Below, one piece after another: positions 8,393-16,964 of a DNA stretch of 64,000 bases. The notes below the pieces were generated by a model. The model was not told the DNA's origin and made no database searches. It was given only the letters and a program-made list of their open reading frames with translations. Origin of the DNA: Myxococcota bacterium (GTDB lineage: Bacteria; Myxococcota_A; UBA796); contig JAQXDW010000072.1 of the NCBI GenBank assembly GCA_029251165.1, forward strand, positions 62,001-126,000. The letters run 5' to 3'. A program made the translations under genes and the position numbers. Positions within the stretch are counted from its first letter, which is position 1. Each line of letters starts with the position of its first letter.

Positions 8393-9376
8393 TTAACCCT
8401 GAATTGTCGCCTCGTAGAGCACACCCGGCAGCGATGTGAGCAGGTCGGCCAGCGGCTCGGGAATCATCACGCCGGCAGCCCGGGGATGACCGCCTCCGCC
8501 AGGGTGCAGCTGACGAGCGAGACGGGCGACGTCAACTTCCTTCTGGCTGCGCAGCGACAGCTTGACCAGCGCCGGCCCCTTCTCGACACACAGGCATGCC
8601 AGCGCAACCCCTCGGGTGAACACCAGCGCATCGACGATGCCCTCGATGTCGCCGACGGTACAGCCGAGACGCTCACAGGTCTGCAGATCGACCACCCCGA
8701 CCACAACCACACCGTCGCCGTAGAACGTGACCCGCTCCAAGACGTGCCCGAGCAGCTTGAGGCCCTCTGGGCGGCGCTCCATGAGCACCGCGATGTTGAT
8801 CGGGGTGTGATCGAGGCCGGTGTCGAGGAGGGTGGCGGCGAGGCGATGGGTCTCGGAGGTGGTGTTGGAGTGGCGGAAGCCGCCGGTGTCAAAGATGAGC
8901 CCGGTGTACAGCAGCGCGGCGAGGTCCACGTCGACCGCGATGCCCCAGCGGATGAGCAGCTCGTAGACCATCTCACAGGTGCTCGCTGCGGAGGCATCGA
9001 TCAGGGCAATGTCGTAGTCCTCGGGACCGGTGGAGCTGTGGTGGTCGATGATTCCACGCATTGTCGCAGCATGAAAGGCCGCCTCGACCGGCGGAGGGAG
9101 GCGGCGACAGTCGCCGTCGAGCACCACCACGAGGTCGTAGTCCGCTGCGACAGCCTCATCGGCGAGGATGCTGTCAGCACCCGGCATCCAGGCATAGCGA
9201 AGCGGGATTGCGCCGGCGACGTCGACCCGTGCACTGCTGAGGTGCTCAATGGCCCGGGCAAGCGCGAGGCAAGCACCGATGCTGTCGCCATCGGGAAACA
9301 TCGGGCCGGTCAACAGCACAGAGCGCGCTGACTGCATGGCCATGCGGAGCAACTCTCCTGGGCTTGCGGCGTTCAT
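8393..9376 (-). CDS. DHH/DHHA1 phosphoesterase (NrnA-like oligoribonuclease/pAp phosphatase)
   Basis: A 327-aa protein with the NrnA layout. The DHH domain has IIDHHSSTGPED (about 109-120) and LIFDTGGFRHSNTT, and the C-terminal DHHA1 domain has GGGGHPRAAG. Such enzymes degrade short RNA oligomers and may dephosphorylate pAp. Motif I reads LTGPMFPDGDS: the Asp residues are present, but the His that normally sits three residues before PD is replaced by Pro25. The gene is divergent from fabD and precedes the molybdenum hydroxylase by 9 nt. Confidence 0.85.
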   Translation of the reverse strand: MNAASPGELLRMAMQSARSVLLTGPMFPDGDSIGACLALARAIEHLSSARVDVAGAIPLRYAWMPGADSILADEAVAADYDLVVVLDGDCRRLPPPVEAAFHAATMRGIIDHHSSTGPEDYDIALIDASAASTCEMVYELLIRWGIAVDVDLAALLYTGLIFDTGGFRHSNTTSETHRLAATLLDTGLDHTPINIAVLMERRPEGLKLLGHVLERVTFYGDGVVVVGVVDLQTCERLGCTVGDIEGIVDALVFTRGVALACLCVEKGPALVKLSLRSQKEVDVARLARQLHPGGGGHPRAAGVMIPEPLADLLTSLPGVLYEATIQG

Positions 9377-9466
9377 CCTAATGACTCCACTGAATCGGCC
9401 GAGTTGGCCGGAAAGAGTCGGTGCTTAACGCATCGGTGATAATCCTTCAAAAGAATGGAGTCTCCA

Positions 9467-10399
9467 ATGCACACAGTTCACATCGCTGCGGTCTTTCCTG
9501 GCCAGGGCTCTCAGAAGATGGGCATGGCGCGCGACTTCTACGACACCTCACCGCATGCTCGTGCGGTCTTTGAGGAGGTCAGCGAGGCGCTCGCGCTGGA
9601 CATGACCACCCTGTGCTTCACAGACGACGCCCGCCTCCACCTCACCGCGTTCACCCAGCCCGCGATCCTGACCGCTGAGATCAGCATCTTTCGAACCCTG
9701 GTTGCAGAGTATGGCCTGACCGTCGACGTCTTCGGAGGCCACTCGCTGGGAGAGTATGCGGCGCTGGTTGCTGCCGGGGTGATCCCGCTGGCGGAGGCGG
9801 CTCGGCTGGTGCACCGCCGGGGAGCGGCCATGCAGACGGCAGTCCCGGTGGGTGTCGGCGCGATGCTGGCAGTGACCGGCCGCGACCTCGATCTCGCGGC
9901 GATCCGCGCGGCGGCCGCTGCCAGCACAGTGGACCTCGCCAACCTCAATTCCCCACAGCAGGTGGTGCTCTCCGGCACCGCTGAGGGCATCGCGACCGCA
10001 GCTGCCGCCCTCGAGGCAGCACTCCCCGGTGTCCGGCTCACCCGCCTCACCGTCTCGGCGCCGTTCCACAGTCGCCTGATGGCCCCGATCGAGGAAGACT
10101 TTAGCGCCCTGCTGAAGGACTCAGCCGCCACCTGGTCTCCAGCCACAGCCGGCCGCGTGCTGTGCAACGTTACCGGCGGCTTCTATCCCGCCGATGATGC
10201 CGCAGCGCTGGTGGACGGTCTGACCCGACAGATCTCCGGGGCAGTCCGGTGGACCGACAACATGGCCGCAGTTCCCGCCGGGACAGCCATCTATGAGATC
10301 GGACCGAGGCGACCCCTGCGAGGATTCTTCCGAGCACTGGGGGTGACGGTGACGGCGATCACAAATCGAACGACTGCCCGGCGGGCGTTCGCAGAGTGA
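9467..10399 (+). CDS. fabD: Malonyl-CoA:ACP transacylase
   Basis: A 310-aa FabD, which moves malonyl groups from CoA to acyl carrier protein for fatty-acid synthesis. Visible are the N-terminal FPGQGSQKMGMA, the nucleophile elbow GHSLGEYAAL (Ser93), the general-base His in SAPFHSRL (H201) and the LNSPQQVVLSG strand. I chose the ATG at 9467 over the in-frame ATG at 9455 because GGAG (9457-9460) lies 6 nt before it. It is not beside other fab genes. Its stop is 19 nt from the convergent aminopeptidase. Confidence 0.93.
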   Translation: MHTVHIAAVFPGQGSQKMGMARDFYDTSPHARAVFEEVSEALALDMTTLCFTDDARLHLTAFTQPAILTAEISIFRTLVAEYGLTVDVFGGHSLGEYAALVAAGVIPLAEAARLVHRRGAAMQTAVPVGVGAMLAVTGRDLDLAAIRAAAAASTVDLANLNSPQQVVLSGTAEGIATAAAALEAALPGVRLTRLTVSAPFHSRLMAPIEEDFSALLKDSAATWSPATAGRVLCNVTGGFYPADDAAALVDGLTRQISGAVRWTDNMAAVPAGTAIYEIGPRRPLRGFFRALGVTVTAITNRTTARRAFAE

Positions 10400-10418
10400 T
10401 CACCGCTCCGCAGCCGGC

Positions 10419-11837
10419 TCAGCCCGCTCCGAGACCGACCAGCAGGCCGACGCCGTAGCCCGTTCCGCGATCGTCGTGTCCCCATGCCGGGCCAGCAAGA
10501 TCAACGTGCAGCCATCGGGGAGGGTTCTCCGGGAGGTGGTTGCCGATGAACTGGCCCGCGCAGGAGGTCTGGGCGTTGGCGCGGTCCTTGACCGAGTTCT
10601 TCATGTCTGCGATCGCGCTGCGGAACTCCTTGCGGAACAGCTCGGGGGCATAGATGAGCGGGTGGCAGGGCTCTCCAGCGGCCCGACCAGCGACCACAGC
10701 CTTCTGCTCCAGGGCCTCATTGTTGCAGTACAGCGCAGCGTGGACCTTGCCGGTGGCGACCAGCGCAGCACCGGTGAGGGTGGCACAGTCGACGATGAGA
10801 TCGGCGCCGAGCTCGCAGGCCCAGGCGACACCATCGGCCAGCACCAGGCGCCCCTCGGCGTCGGTGTTGTTGACCTCGACGGTCTTGCCAGAGCGCATGG
10901 TGAGGACGTCGTCGGGGCGGGTGGACTCCGGACCCACGGCGTTCTCAGCCAGGCAGAGGATGGCGGTGAGGTCATGATCGACCCCGATCTCACAGGCCGC
11001 AGCAAACGCGCCGAGCACCGCAGCAGCGCCGCCCATGTCGCCCTTCATGCCGGCCATGCCCTTGGCCTTGATCGACAGGCCGCCGGTGTCGTAGACGATC
11101 CCCTTGCCCACCCAAGCGACCGAGCGGGTCGCGCCCTTGACAGACTTCTTGATGGTCACGAGGGCCGGACCGTGCACCGCAGCCTTGCCGACGCCCCACA
11201 GTCCCCCGAAGCCCTGATCCCGCAGCGCAGGACCGGAGATGACAGAGAGGACCGCGCCGACGCGATCTGCGACGGCCTGCGCCTCTGCCACGAAGGCGTC
11301 GGTGTTGAGGGTGTCGGTGGGGGTGTCGAACAGGCGGGCCGCGAGCCGAACACCGTCGATGACTGGCTGGACCGTCTCGTTGGCGACAAATGCGCTGTCG
11401 GCGTAGGCCGCGATGCGCACAGCTGCCGGCTTCGCGGAGGTGCTGCGGGTAAAGAGCGGAAGCGCGCGGGCTGCGGCGCTTGCTGCCGCCCGGGCGTGAC
11501 TGGCATCGTCGAGCATCAGCATGATGTCAAGATCGCCGCCGGCAGCAGCGCGCACGAGGCCGGGGATTGCCCAGGCGCGAGCGGGGCTGTTGTGCCGGGA
11601 GCAGTGCTCTGGCGTCACGCCAACCACCACCTTGCGTCCGCCGACCCAGGTGGTCGTGGATGCACCAGCATCGCCAGGAGAGACACTCTCCAGCATCGCC
11701 GTCCAGGTCTCCGCAGAGAGCCCGATGGACTCACAGAGCGTGGTCTGGTCGGAAAGTCGGGCCTTTCGGCCAATCAGCAGGAGCGTGTTCGCGCCGGCGG
11801 AGGAAAAGTCAGAGTAAGAGACGGTGGTCATGCGCAC
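10419..11837 (-). CDS. pepA: Leucyl aminopeptidase (M17 family)
   Basis: A 472-aa cytosolic metallo-aminopeptidase that removes N-terminal residues from peptides. M17 metal-site motifs are intact: VGKGIVYDTGGLSIKAKG, then MKGDMGGAAAV, and the signature NTDAEGRLVLADG. The N-terminal half is more divergent, as is usual. The frame starts with GTG at 11837, with AAGGGG 7 nt upstream; an ATG two codons later (11831) is the alternative. It lies 43 nt after gnd and may be the last gene of the DUF4139-zwf-pgl-gnd unit. Confidence 0.92.
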   Translation of the reverse strand: MRMTTVSYSDFSSAGANTLLLIGRKARLSDQTTLCESIGLSAETWTAMLESVSPGDAGASTTTWVGGRKVVVGVTPEHCSRHNSPARAWAIPGLVRAAAGGDLDIMLMLDDASHARAAASAAARALPLFTRSTSAKPAAVRIAAYADSAFVANETVQPVIDGVRLAARLFDTPTDTLNTDAFVAEAQAVADRVGAVLSVISGPALRDQGFGGLWGVGKAAVHGPALVTIKKSVKGATRSVAWVGKGIVYDTGGLSIKAKGMAGMKGDMGGAAAVLGAFAAACEIGVDHDLTAILCLAENAVGPESTRPDDVLTMRSGKTVEVNNTDAEGRLVLADGVAWACELGADLIVDCATLTGAALVATGKVHAALYCNNEALEQKAVVAGRAAGEPCHPLIYAPELFRKEFRSAIADMKNSVKDRANAQTSCAGQFIGNHLPENPPRWLHVDLAGPAWGHDDRGTGYGVGLLVGLGAG

Positions 11838-11880
11838 GCTCTAACCCCTTCACCGCTGTCGCGAAATCAACCTGGACATC

Positions 11881-13296
11881 TCAGCCTTCAAGCTGCTCCA
11901 CGCGACTCCAGTCGGTGTGAACCGGAACATCCGGAGCCTCGCTGCGTCGGTAGGTGTGGGCACCAAACCAGTCTCGCTGTGCCTGGATGATGTTGGCCGA
12001 CCCCCGAGGGCGAGAGAGGGTGTCGAAGTAGGCCAGCGAGGCCGAGAGCGCCGGCGTGGGAATGCCCGCCTCTGCCGCACGGGCGACCACCCGACGCAGC
12101 GCGGGAAGCCGGGGACGAAGCGCACGGGCGAAGCTCGGATCGAGCAGGAGCAGCGGCAGGTCTGGATCACGCTGAAACGCCGCGTACACGTCGTCGAGAA
12201 ACGCCGCCCGGATGATGCAGCCGGCCTTCCAGATCCGTGCAACCGCCGCGAGATCCGTGCCGTAGTCACGCTCTTTGGCACCAGCACGCAGCATCGCGAA
12301 GCCCTGGGTGTAGCTCATGAGCTTGGCGACGTAGAGCGCCGCCTCCAGGTCCGCGATGCTCACACCGGACAGCCCCTTCGCATCGTCCGCCAGCAGCGCA
12401 CCAGCAGACACTCGGATGGTCTTGAGGGCTGAGAGGGCACGGGCATCGACCGCGGCGGTGATGGTCGGAAGCGGCACGCCCAGCTCGATGGCGCCGATCG
12501 CGGTCCATCGCCCGGTGCCCTTCTGCCCCGCGACATCGAGGATGGCGTCCACCAGGGCGCCCTCACCCTCTGGATCCTTCGCCGCGACGATCCCGGCGGT
12601 GATCTCGATGAGGAATGACGACAGCGGGCCGTCGTTCCAGCGCAGGAAGGTGCGTCGGATGTCGGGCGGTGACATCGAGAGCCCCTCCCGCATCAGGGTC
12701 GCGACCTCCGCGATGAGCTGCATGTCGCCGTACTCGATGCCGTTGTGGACCATCTTCACGAAGTGCCCGGCGCTCCCTCGTCCACACCAACTCACGCACG
12801 GTCCGCTGTCGCTGACGGCAGCAGCAGACTCCAGTATCGGCTGCAGCGCGGCATAGGCTGACGCGTCTCCGCCGGGCATCATCGCCGGCCCAACGAGCGC
12901 ACCTTCTTGCCCGCCGCTGACCCCCATGCCCATGAACCGGAACGCTCCGGCGGTCTCCGCGACCCGACGCTCGGTGTCGGGAAAGTGAGAGTTTCCGCCA
13001 TCGACGACGACATCTGCTTCGTCGAGGTGGGGGCGCAGGGCGGCGATGACGGCATCGACCGCGCGACCGGCGGTGACCATGATGAGGATCTTGCGCGGCG
13101 ACTTCAGCATCGCCGCGAGCGCGGCATAGTCGGCGGTGGCCAGCATCCGCTCGTCGCCCCAGCGGGCATTGAATGCCTCGACCGCCTCGGCCTTGTAGTC
13201 CAGTCCAGCCACGGTGAGCCCGCGACTGTGGAAGTTGCGGGCCAGGCTCTCGCCCATCACCCCGAGTCCAATGATTGCAATGTCCGCCTGATTCAT
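11881..13296 (-). CDS. gnd: 6-phosphogluconate dehydrogenase (decarboxylating)
   Basis: A 471-aa Gnd, close to the family's usual length. It converts 6-phosphogluconate to ribulose-5-phosphate with NADP+ reduction. Visible are the nucleotide-binding GLGVMGESLARN, VSGGQEGALVGPAMMPGG and the substrate-site VKMVHNGIEYGDMQ, with the all-helical C-terminal region after them. It overlaps the 3' end of pgl by 4 nt, giving translational coupling. It is the third step of the zwf-pgl-gnd block. Confidence 0.95.
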   Translation of the reverse strand: MNQADIAIIGLGVMGESLARNFHSRGLTVAGLDYKAEAVEAFNARWGDERMLATADYAALAAMLKSPRKILIMVTAGRAVDAVIAALRPHLDEADVVVDGGNSHFPDTERRVAETAGAFRFMGMGVSGGQEGALVGPAMMPGGDASAYAALQPILESAAAVSDSGPCVSWCGRGSAGHFVKMVHNGIEYGDMQLIAEVATLMREGLSMSPPDIRRTFLRWNDGPLSSFLIEITAGIVAAKDPEGEGALVDAILDVAGQKGTGRWTAIGAIELGVPLPTITAAVDARALSALKTIRVSAGALLADDAKGLSGVSIADLEAALYVAKLMSYTQGFAMLRAGAKERDYGTDLAAVARIWKAGCIIRAAFLDDVYAAFQRDPDLPLLLLDPSFARALRPRLPALRRVVARAAEAGIPTPALSASLAYFDTLSRPRGSANIIQAQRDWFGAHTYRRSEAPDVPVHTDWSRVEQLEG

Positions 13297-13967
13297 CTCT
13301 TCTCCAGTGCCGCTGCAGCGGCGTCATCGAGCACCCAGTGATAGTCGCCACGCGGTCGGTAGCGGCTGATCGGCATGGCCGGATCGCGCCGGGACAGCGC
13401 CGTGGCCTTGCCTGCCCCTCGAGCCAGCAGAACCGCAACATCGACGGCCTCGAGCACCGCCAGGGTGAGGCTGAGCCGCTCGTCAGGAGGCTTGGGGCTG
13501 TCGGGAACCGCGACACACAGCCCGGACGCTGAGAGGCCGGCATGTCCGGGGAACAGCGAGGCGATGTGGCCGTCGGGACCGACGCCGAGCAGCGCGATGT
13601 CGATCGCGCCGTCAAAGTCGACCTCAAAGCCAGCCTCAAAGCCGATCTTTTCAGACTCCAGCTCACCGCCAAAGCACATCGGAAGCACCATACCAGCCCG
13701 ATCCAGCAGTCCGGTCTCGGCGGCGAGCCGGTGGCTGGAGTCGGGATGGTGCAGCGGGACATTGCGCTCATCGACCCAGGTGATCCACAGCCGAGCCATG
13801 TCGACATCGGCGAGGTGCTCGGCCAGCCAGCGCATCGTACCGGCTGGTGTGCTGCCGCCAGACAGCCCCAGCCGACAGCGCCCACGCCTCGCGATGACCT
13901 CAGCGATGGCAGCGATCAGCAGCGGACCCGCGACCTCAGCGATCGCAGCAGCGCGGTGAACCCTCAA
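13293..13967 (-). CDS. pgl: 6-phosphogluconolactonase
   Basis: A 224-aa DevB-type lactonase that hydrolyses 6-phosphoglucono-lactone. Motifs: LGLSGGSTPAGT, WVDERNVPLHHPDSSHR and GVGPDGHIASLFPGH with the catalytic His. The gene overlaps zwf upstream and gnd downstream by 4 nt each, so the three oxidative pentose-phosphate enzymes should be made in a fixed ratio from one mRNA. Confidence 0.95.
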   Translation of the reverse strand: MRVHRAAAIAEVAGPLLIAAIAEVIARRGRCRLGLSGGSTPAGTMRWLAEHLADVDMARLWITWVDERNVPLHHPDSSHRLAAETGLLDRAGMVLPMCFGGELESEKIGFEAGFEVDFDGAIDIALLGVGPDGHIASLFPGHAGLSASGLCVAVPDSPKPPDERLSLTLAVLEAVDVAVLLARGAGKATALSRRDPAMPISRYRPRGDYHWVLDDAAAAALEKR

Positions 13968-15439
13968 CTTCCCCGCCCCCAGGTCCCCTCACAGCCCCGG
14001 AACAAGGCGTCGGCGGCCGCTGGTCCCATGCTGCCGGCGTGGTAGCCATGGATCGGATCGGCACCAGGAGCCTGCCAGCCCTCACGGATGGCATCGGCGA
14101 ACCGCCAGGCCGCCTCGGTCTCGTCGCCACGGATGAACAGGGTGGCGTTGCCCTCGATGGCGTCGAGGAGGAGGCGCTGGTAGGCCGGCGCGGTCGGCTC
14201 GGTCTGAATGTCTCGGTAGTCGAACTTCAGCATGGCCGGGCGCATCATCGTGCCCGGACCGGGCTGCTTGACGAGGAAGCCGAGGCGGATCTGCTCGTGA
14301 GGCTGGATGAGCAGGTGGAGGCTGTTGGGCCGCATCGCACAGGCCGCCCCCTGAACCGGTCCATTGAGCAGATCGACTGGTGGAACCCGAAAGTTGAGGA
14401 TGACCTCCGTGTAGCGCTGGTGCATGCACTTTCCGGTGCGCAGAAAGAACGGCACCCCGCTCCAGCGCCAGTTGTCGATGCCCGCCCGGATGGCGACGTA
14501 GGTCTCGGTGTCTGAGCCGTCTGGGACCCCCTGCTCCTGGAGGTAGCCGCTGACCCGGGCTTCGCTGGCGAGGTACTGCCCCCGGACCACGTCTCGGGCG
14601 ACCTCCGCAGGGCTGGGAATGCGCAGCGAGGAGAGCACCTTGACCTTCTCGCTGCGGACGGCATCCGCAGCCATCGAGGCCGGCGGCTCCATGGCGATCA
14701 GGGCGAGGACCTGGAGGACGTGGTTCTGCACCATGTCTCGCAGCGCGCCGGCGGTGTCGTAGTAGCCGCCGCGACCGCCCTCCATCCCGACTTCTTCGCA
14801 GACCGAGATCTCCACGCTCTCGACGTGCTCTCGACTCCAGAGCGGCTCGAAGATGGCGTTCTGAAATCGAAACGCGAGGATGTTCTGGACGGTCTCTTTG
14901 CCGAGGTAGTGATCGATCCGGAAGATCTGGTCCTCGCGGAGGTGGCTGAGCAGCACCCGATTGAGCGCCATCGCCGTCTGAAGATCGGTGCCAAACGGCT
15001 TCTCGACCACCACCCGACGCCACCCCTCCTCGGCTCCGGGCGGACACTGGATCATGCCCGCAGCAGACAGCCCCTCGACCACCGGAGCGAACAGGGTCGG
15101 CTTGAGGGCGAGGTAGAACAGCCGGCCCGGGTTCTCTCCCGCGGCCAGATCGTCAAGCTTCGCAGAGAGGCCGGCCAGGAAGTCCGCACTCAGAACGCTC
15201 CCGGCGATGTAGTGGACGTGCGGCGCGAGGGCGCGCCAGACCGGAAGGTCGCTGTCCGGGAGCCAGCGCGCCAGCTCGTCTCGCCACGCCTCGCTGGTCC
15301 GGCTGCTGCGAGAGACCCCGATGACCTGAATCTCTCCCTCGAGAGAGCCCGCGCGGGCATTGCCGACCAGGGCGGGGATGAGCTTGCGGGCGGTGAGGTC
15401 GCCGGAAGCGCCGAAGATGACAATCTGGGTAATGGGCAT
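13964..15439 (-). CDS. zwf: Glucose-6-phosphate 1-dehydrogenase
   Basis: A 491-aa Zwf, the NADPH-producing entry step of the oxidative pentose phosphate pathway. The N-terminal dinucleotide site is IVIFGASGDLTARKL, the active site is FRIDHYLGKETVQN, and VVEKPFGTD is conserved. The open frame runs up to 15526, but the protein clearly starts at the ATG at 15439 (MPITQIVIFG). It follows a DUF4139 gene by 16 nt and overlaps pgl by 4 nt. Confidence 0.95.
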   Translation of the reverse strand: MPITQIVIFGASGDLTARKLIPALVGNARAGSLEGEIQVIGVSRSSRTSEAWRDELARWLPDSDLPVWRALAPHVHYIAGSVLSADFLAGLSAKLDDLAAGENPGRLFYLALKPTLFAPVVEGLSAAGMIQCPPGAEEGWRRVVVEKPFGTDLQTAMALNRVLLSHLREDQIFRIDHYLGKETVQNILAFRFQNAIFEPLWSREHVESVEISVCEEVGMEGGRGGYYDTAGALRDMVQNHVLQVLALIAMEPPASMAADAVRSEKVKVLSSLRIPSPAEVARDVVRGQYLASEARVSGYLQEQGVPDGSDTETYVAIRAGIDNWRWSGVPFFLRTGKCMHQRYTEVILNFRVPPVDLLNGPVQGAACAMRPNSLHLLIQPHEQIRLGFLVKQPGPGTMMRPAMLKFDYRDIQTEPTAPAYQRLLLDAIEGNATLFIRGDETEAAWRFADAIREGWQAPGADPIHGYHAGSMGPAAADALFRGCEGTWGRGS

Positions 15440-15455
15440 GCCCGCCCTTAGCCCA

Positions 15456-16964
15456 CTACCAAAAGTCTGGAAGGGCGACGTTGCTCGCACGCTCGATCCG
15501 AAACGACACCACCCGAGACGCCACACCGCCCGCAGGAAGGTTTACGGTCCAGCGCACGAAGCCCTGCTCGTCTGGTCCCGACATGCCCTCTGAGGTGCGC
15601 GCCTTTCGATCGAGGATGATCTCGACCTGCTTGAGCTCAGATACCGGGATGCGCAGGATCAGCTCGATCTGAAGGGGCGCGTCGCGGGTGCTCATCAGCT
15701 CGACCCGCTGGTTGAGCCAGCGGTGATCCGCCAGGGCAAACCGCTCCTCGACGTGCGCCTCGCGGTGATAGCGCACGGTGACGTCGTCCTCGGAGCCAAA
15801 CGACAGCGGAAACGACTCGCCCGGTGCGGCGAACGGGATCTCACCGATGCCGCAGGTGCCGCCGTCGGTGATCAGGGTGACCGGGCCCGCAAGCAGCGGC
15901 AGCGGCAGCGGGTTGCTCAGCGTCACCTCTCGAAAGACCAGGGCGGACTGCTCGGGTATGCAGCGCCAGCGAACCACGGCGGAGACCGTCTCCTCGGCGA
16001 TGTCCGCGCGATGGGGTCGCCCCGTGGAGGGCACCGCCAGGGGACGGGCGACGGTCAGGGTCCGCGACTCGCCGCCGTCATCGACGCCGGGCAGTCCCTC
16101 CTCCTCGGAGAGCGAGGCCTTCTGGATGGACTGATCCCAGGTGTGGGCCGTGATCGTCTTGCGCTCTGCGGAGGTCTTGTCGCGGAGACGCAGGTGGTCG
16201 CTGTGGAGGGGCGGGAGGGTCGCACCGGTAGCGGGCCGGGCAGTGGAGAGGGTCACGGGGACCACCGGCCAGTCTTCTCCGGTGCGCTGCCAGAGGGTCG
16301 CCTGGGCGGTGAAGGTGACCTGATCACCCGACAGGCTCGCCCGGTAGGACGGACGCCACAGCGCCGCAGGCACCAGGTAGCGCAGGGAGAGCTGCACCGG
16401 CCCAGCAGGGGCATCCAGTGCAACCTCGATCCGGGCGGACAGCCGCCACTTCGCGCTGGCAGACTCCATCGCCGCGGCGATCTGAGCGAGAGACTCGGCC
16501 AGCTCAGCGGCAACATCAACGGCATCAGACTCCGCCTCGCTGCGTGCCAGGAGGCGTTCATGGATCTGACCAAGCTGGACGCGCCACGCCTCAGCATCGC
16601 CAATGCCAGCACTGGCGGCCGCTGAGATCGACTCGGCGAGGGTGGTGAGCAGCCCGCCGGTGCGCTCGCGAAGGATGCGACGCTGGTTGACCGTGTGCGC
16701 GTGGGTCGTGGCGTCCGTTCTGCGCTCCTGAGCGGCGGCAGCAAGCTCCGTGGTGTCCTGCCCAGCCCAGCTGCGGCGGATCGCAACTCGTCCGATACCG
16801 CCGACGTCTGTGGTGACCTGGAGGGAAGCATCCACCAGGACCGGAGCGACCCCCGTGACGGAGATCGTACCGGCACCCCCCGGCCAGTCGATGCTGCCCT
16901 GGCGCAGGATCATGCCCCGGTCCTCGGTGAGCAGGACTTCACAAACAGGGATGTCATGGCTCAC
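15456..16964 (-). CDS. DUF4139 / mucoidy-inhibitor A-like protein (second of pair)
   Basis: A 502-aa protein of the MuiA/DUF4139 group, whose biochemical role is unknown. The N-terminal region is beta-rich, about 70-170 is helical and likely coiled coil, and the DUF4139 core follows with LSLRYLVPAALWRPSYRASL and LWQRTGEDW then LSTARP. No clear signal peptide or TM segment is seen. It overlaps the upstream 691-aa paralogue by 11 nt. The pair sits directly upstream of zwf with only 16 nt between. Confidence 0.8.
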   Translation of the reverse strand: MSHDIPVCEVLLTEDRGMILRQGSIDWPGGAGTISVTGVAPVLVDASLQVTTDVGGIGRVAIRRSWAGQDTTELAAAAQERRTDATTHAHTVNQRRILRERTGGLLTTLAESISAAASAGIGDAEAWRVQLGQIHERLLARSEAESDAVDVAAELAESLAQIAAAMESASAKWRLSARIEVALDAPAGPVQLSLRYLVPAALWRPSYRASLSGDQVTFTAQATLWQRTGEDWPVVPVTLSTARPATGATLPPLHSDHLRLRDKTSAERKTITAHTWDQSIQKASLSEEEGLPGVDDGGESRTLTVARPLAVPSTGRPHRADIAEETVSAVVRWRCIPEQSALVFREVTLSNPLPLPLLAGPVTLITDGGTCGIGEIPFAAPGESFPLSFGSEDDVTVRYHREAHVEERFALADHRWLNQRVELMSTRDAPLQIELILRIPVSELKQVEIILDRKARTSEGMSGPDEQGFVRWTVNLPAGGVASRVVSFRIERASNVALPDFW

